DNA from: Methanobacterium bryantii
GTDB taxonomy: Archaea; Methanobacteriota; Methanobacteria; Methanobacteriales; Methanobacteriaceae
DNA length: 13,320 nucleotides
Direction of reading: 5' to 3'
Assembly: GCF_002287175.1 (NCBI RefSeq)
Contig: NZ_LMVM01000010.1
Location: forward strand, 1-13,320
Positions 13,140-13,320 of this stretch are shown piece by piece (within the stretch, counting starts at the first letter, position 1; each line of letters starts with the position of its first letter). Both the position numbers and the translations under genes were made by a program. The notes under the pieces were generated by a model. That model did not search any database, had not been told where the DNA came from, and saw only the letters and a list, made by a program, of their open reading frames with translations.

Positions 13140-13320
13140 CAAAAAACCGAAGGTTTTTTGGAGCGCAAAATTAGAAATTTTGCAAGCCGTCGAAAATTCG
13201 TAGAATTTTTGGGCCGCAAAATTAGAAATTTTGCAAGCCGTCGAAAATTCGTAGAATTTTTGGGCCGCAAAATTAGAAATTTTGCAAGCCGTCGAAAATT
13301 CGTAGAATTTTTGGGCCGCA
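13140..13320. repeat. 51-bp tandem repeat array of tri-loop hairpins
   Basis: The array opens with a perfect stem-loop: CAAAAAACC, loop GAA, GGTTTTTTG (13140-13160). Then a unit of exactly 51 bases repeats, with GCAAAATT starting at 13165, 13216 and 13267; a fourth unit begins at the window end. Each unit holds two stem-loops with three-base loops. The first is GCAAAATT-AGA-AATTTTGC. The second is CGAAAATTC-GTA-GAATTTTTG, which can extend through GCC/GGC. Units 2 and 3 are identical; unit 1 differs only at its left edge (GGAGCG for GGGCCG). There are no variable spacers. The period of 17 codons leaves one plus frame open (GRKIRNFASRRKFVEFL), but it has no start. Confidence 0.9.

Noticed and set aside
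13160..13320. CRISPR array
   Set aside because: The units are contiguous and identical with no variable spacers, and there are no cas genes in the window.

Overview
The window looks like chromosomal DNA from a mesophilic hydrogenotrophic methanogen of the Methanobacteriaceae, most likely Methanobacterium. This is inferred from AT-rich DNA, archaeal TATA/BRE promoters, Shine-Dalgarno sites of the GGTGA/GGAGGGATC type just before starts, a DUF169 protein and an archaeal-style DapB. No rRNA, tRNA or other species marker is present, so the genus is not proven.

Layout, left to right. (1) 1-525: gene-free, with a degenerate dispersed repeat, a GC-richer inverted repeat, and a promoter carrying a perfect 14-bp palindrome before the first gene. 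(2) 526-4285: a same-strand cassette of TetR regulator, DUF169 protein, six-TM membrane protein and DHA2-type MFS exporter; it looks like a self-regulated export or detoxification unit. (3) 4437-5255: dapB (lysine/diaminopimelate synthesis), standing alone. (4) 5256-7583: mostly non-coding, with a ~160-bp dispersed repeat, a 98-aa unknown protein (minus), decayed coding relics, and a small predicted secreted protein (minus). (5) 7584-10384, minus strand: a four-TM protein, then an alpha/beta hydrolase followed by a CPBP-family membrane protease, probably one operon. (6) 10515-10946, plus: a MarR regulator divergent from that operon; the shared spacer holds two TATCGGAATAT repeats next to both promoters. 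(7) 10947-12825: a low-GC segment with a lone SAM methyltransferase and a decayed glycosyltransferase, ending in a second, nearly identical but 5'-truncated and frameshifted copy of the marR 3' half. (8) 12826-13320: a second copy of the ~160-bp dispersed repeat, then a 51-bp tandem array of tri-loop hairpins running off the window.

The most notable structure is the right third. A >99% identical 266-bp direct repeat of marR brackets ~1.6 kb of foreign-looking surface-glycan DNA, next to a dispersed repeat and a hairpin array. This suggests a recent insertion or duplication at an unstable locus. No complete transposase, CRISPR array or cas gene is visible, and no complete new defence system could be supported.
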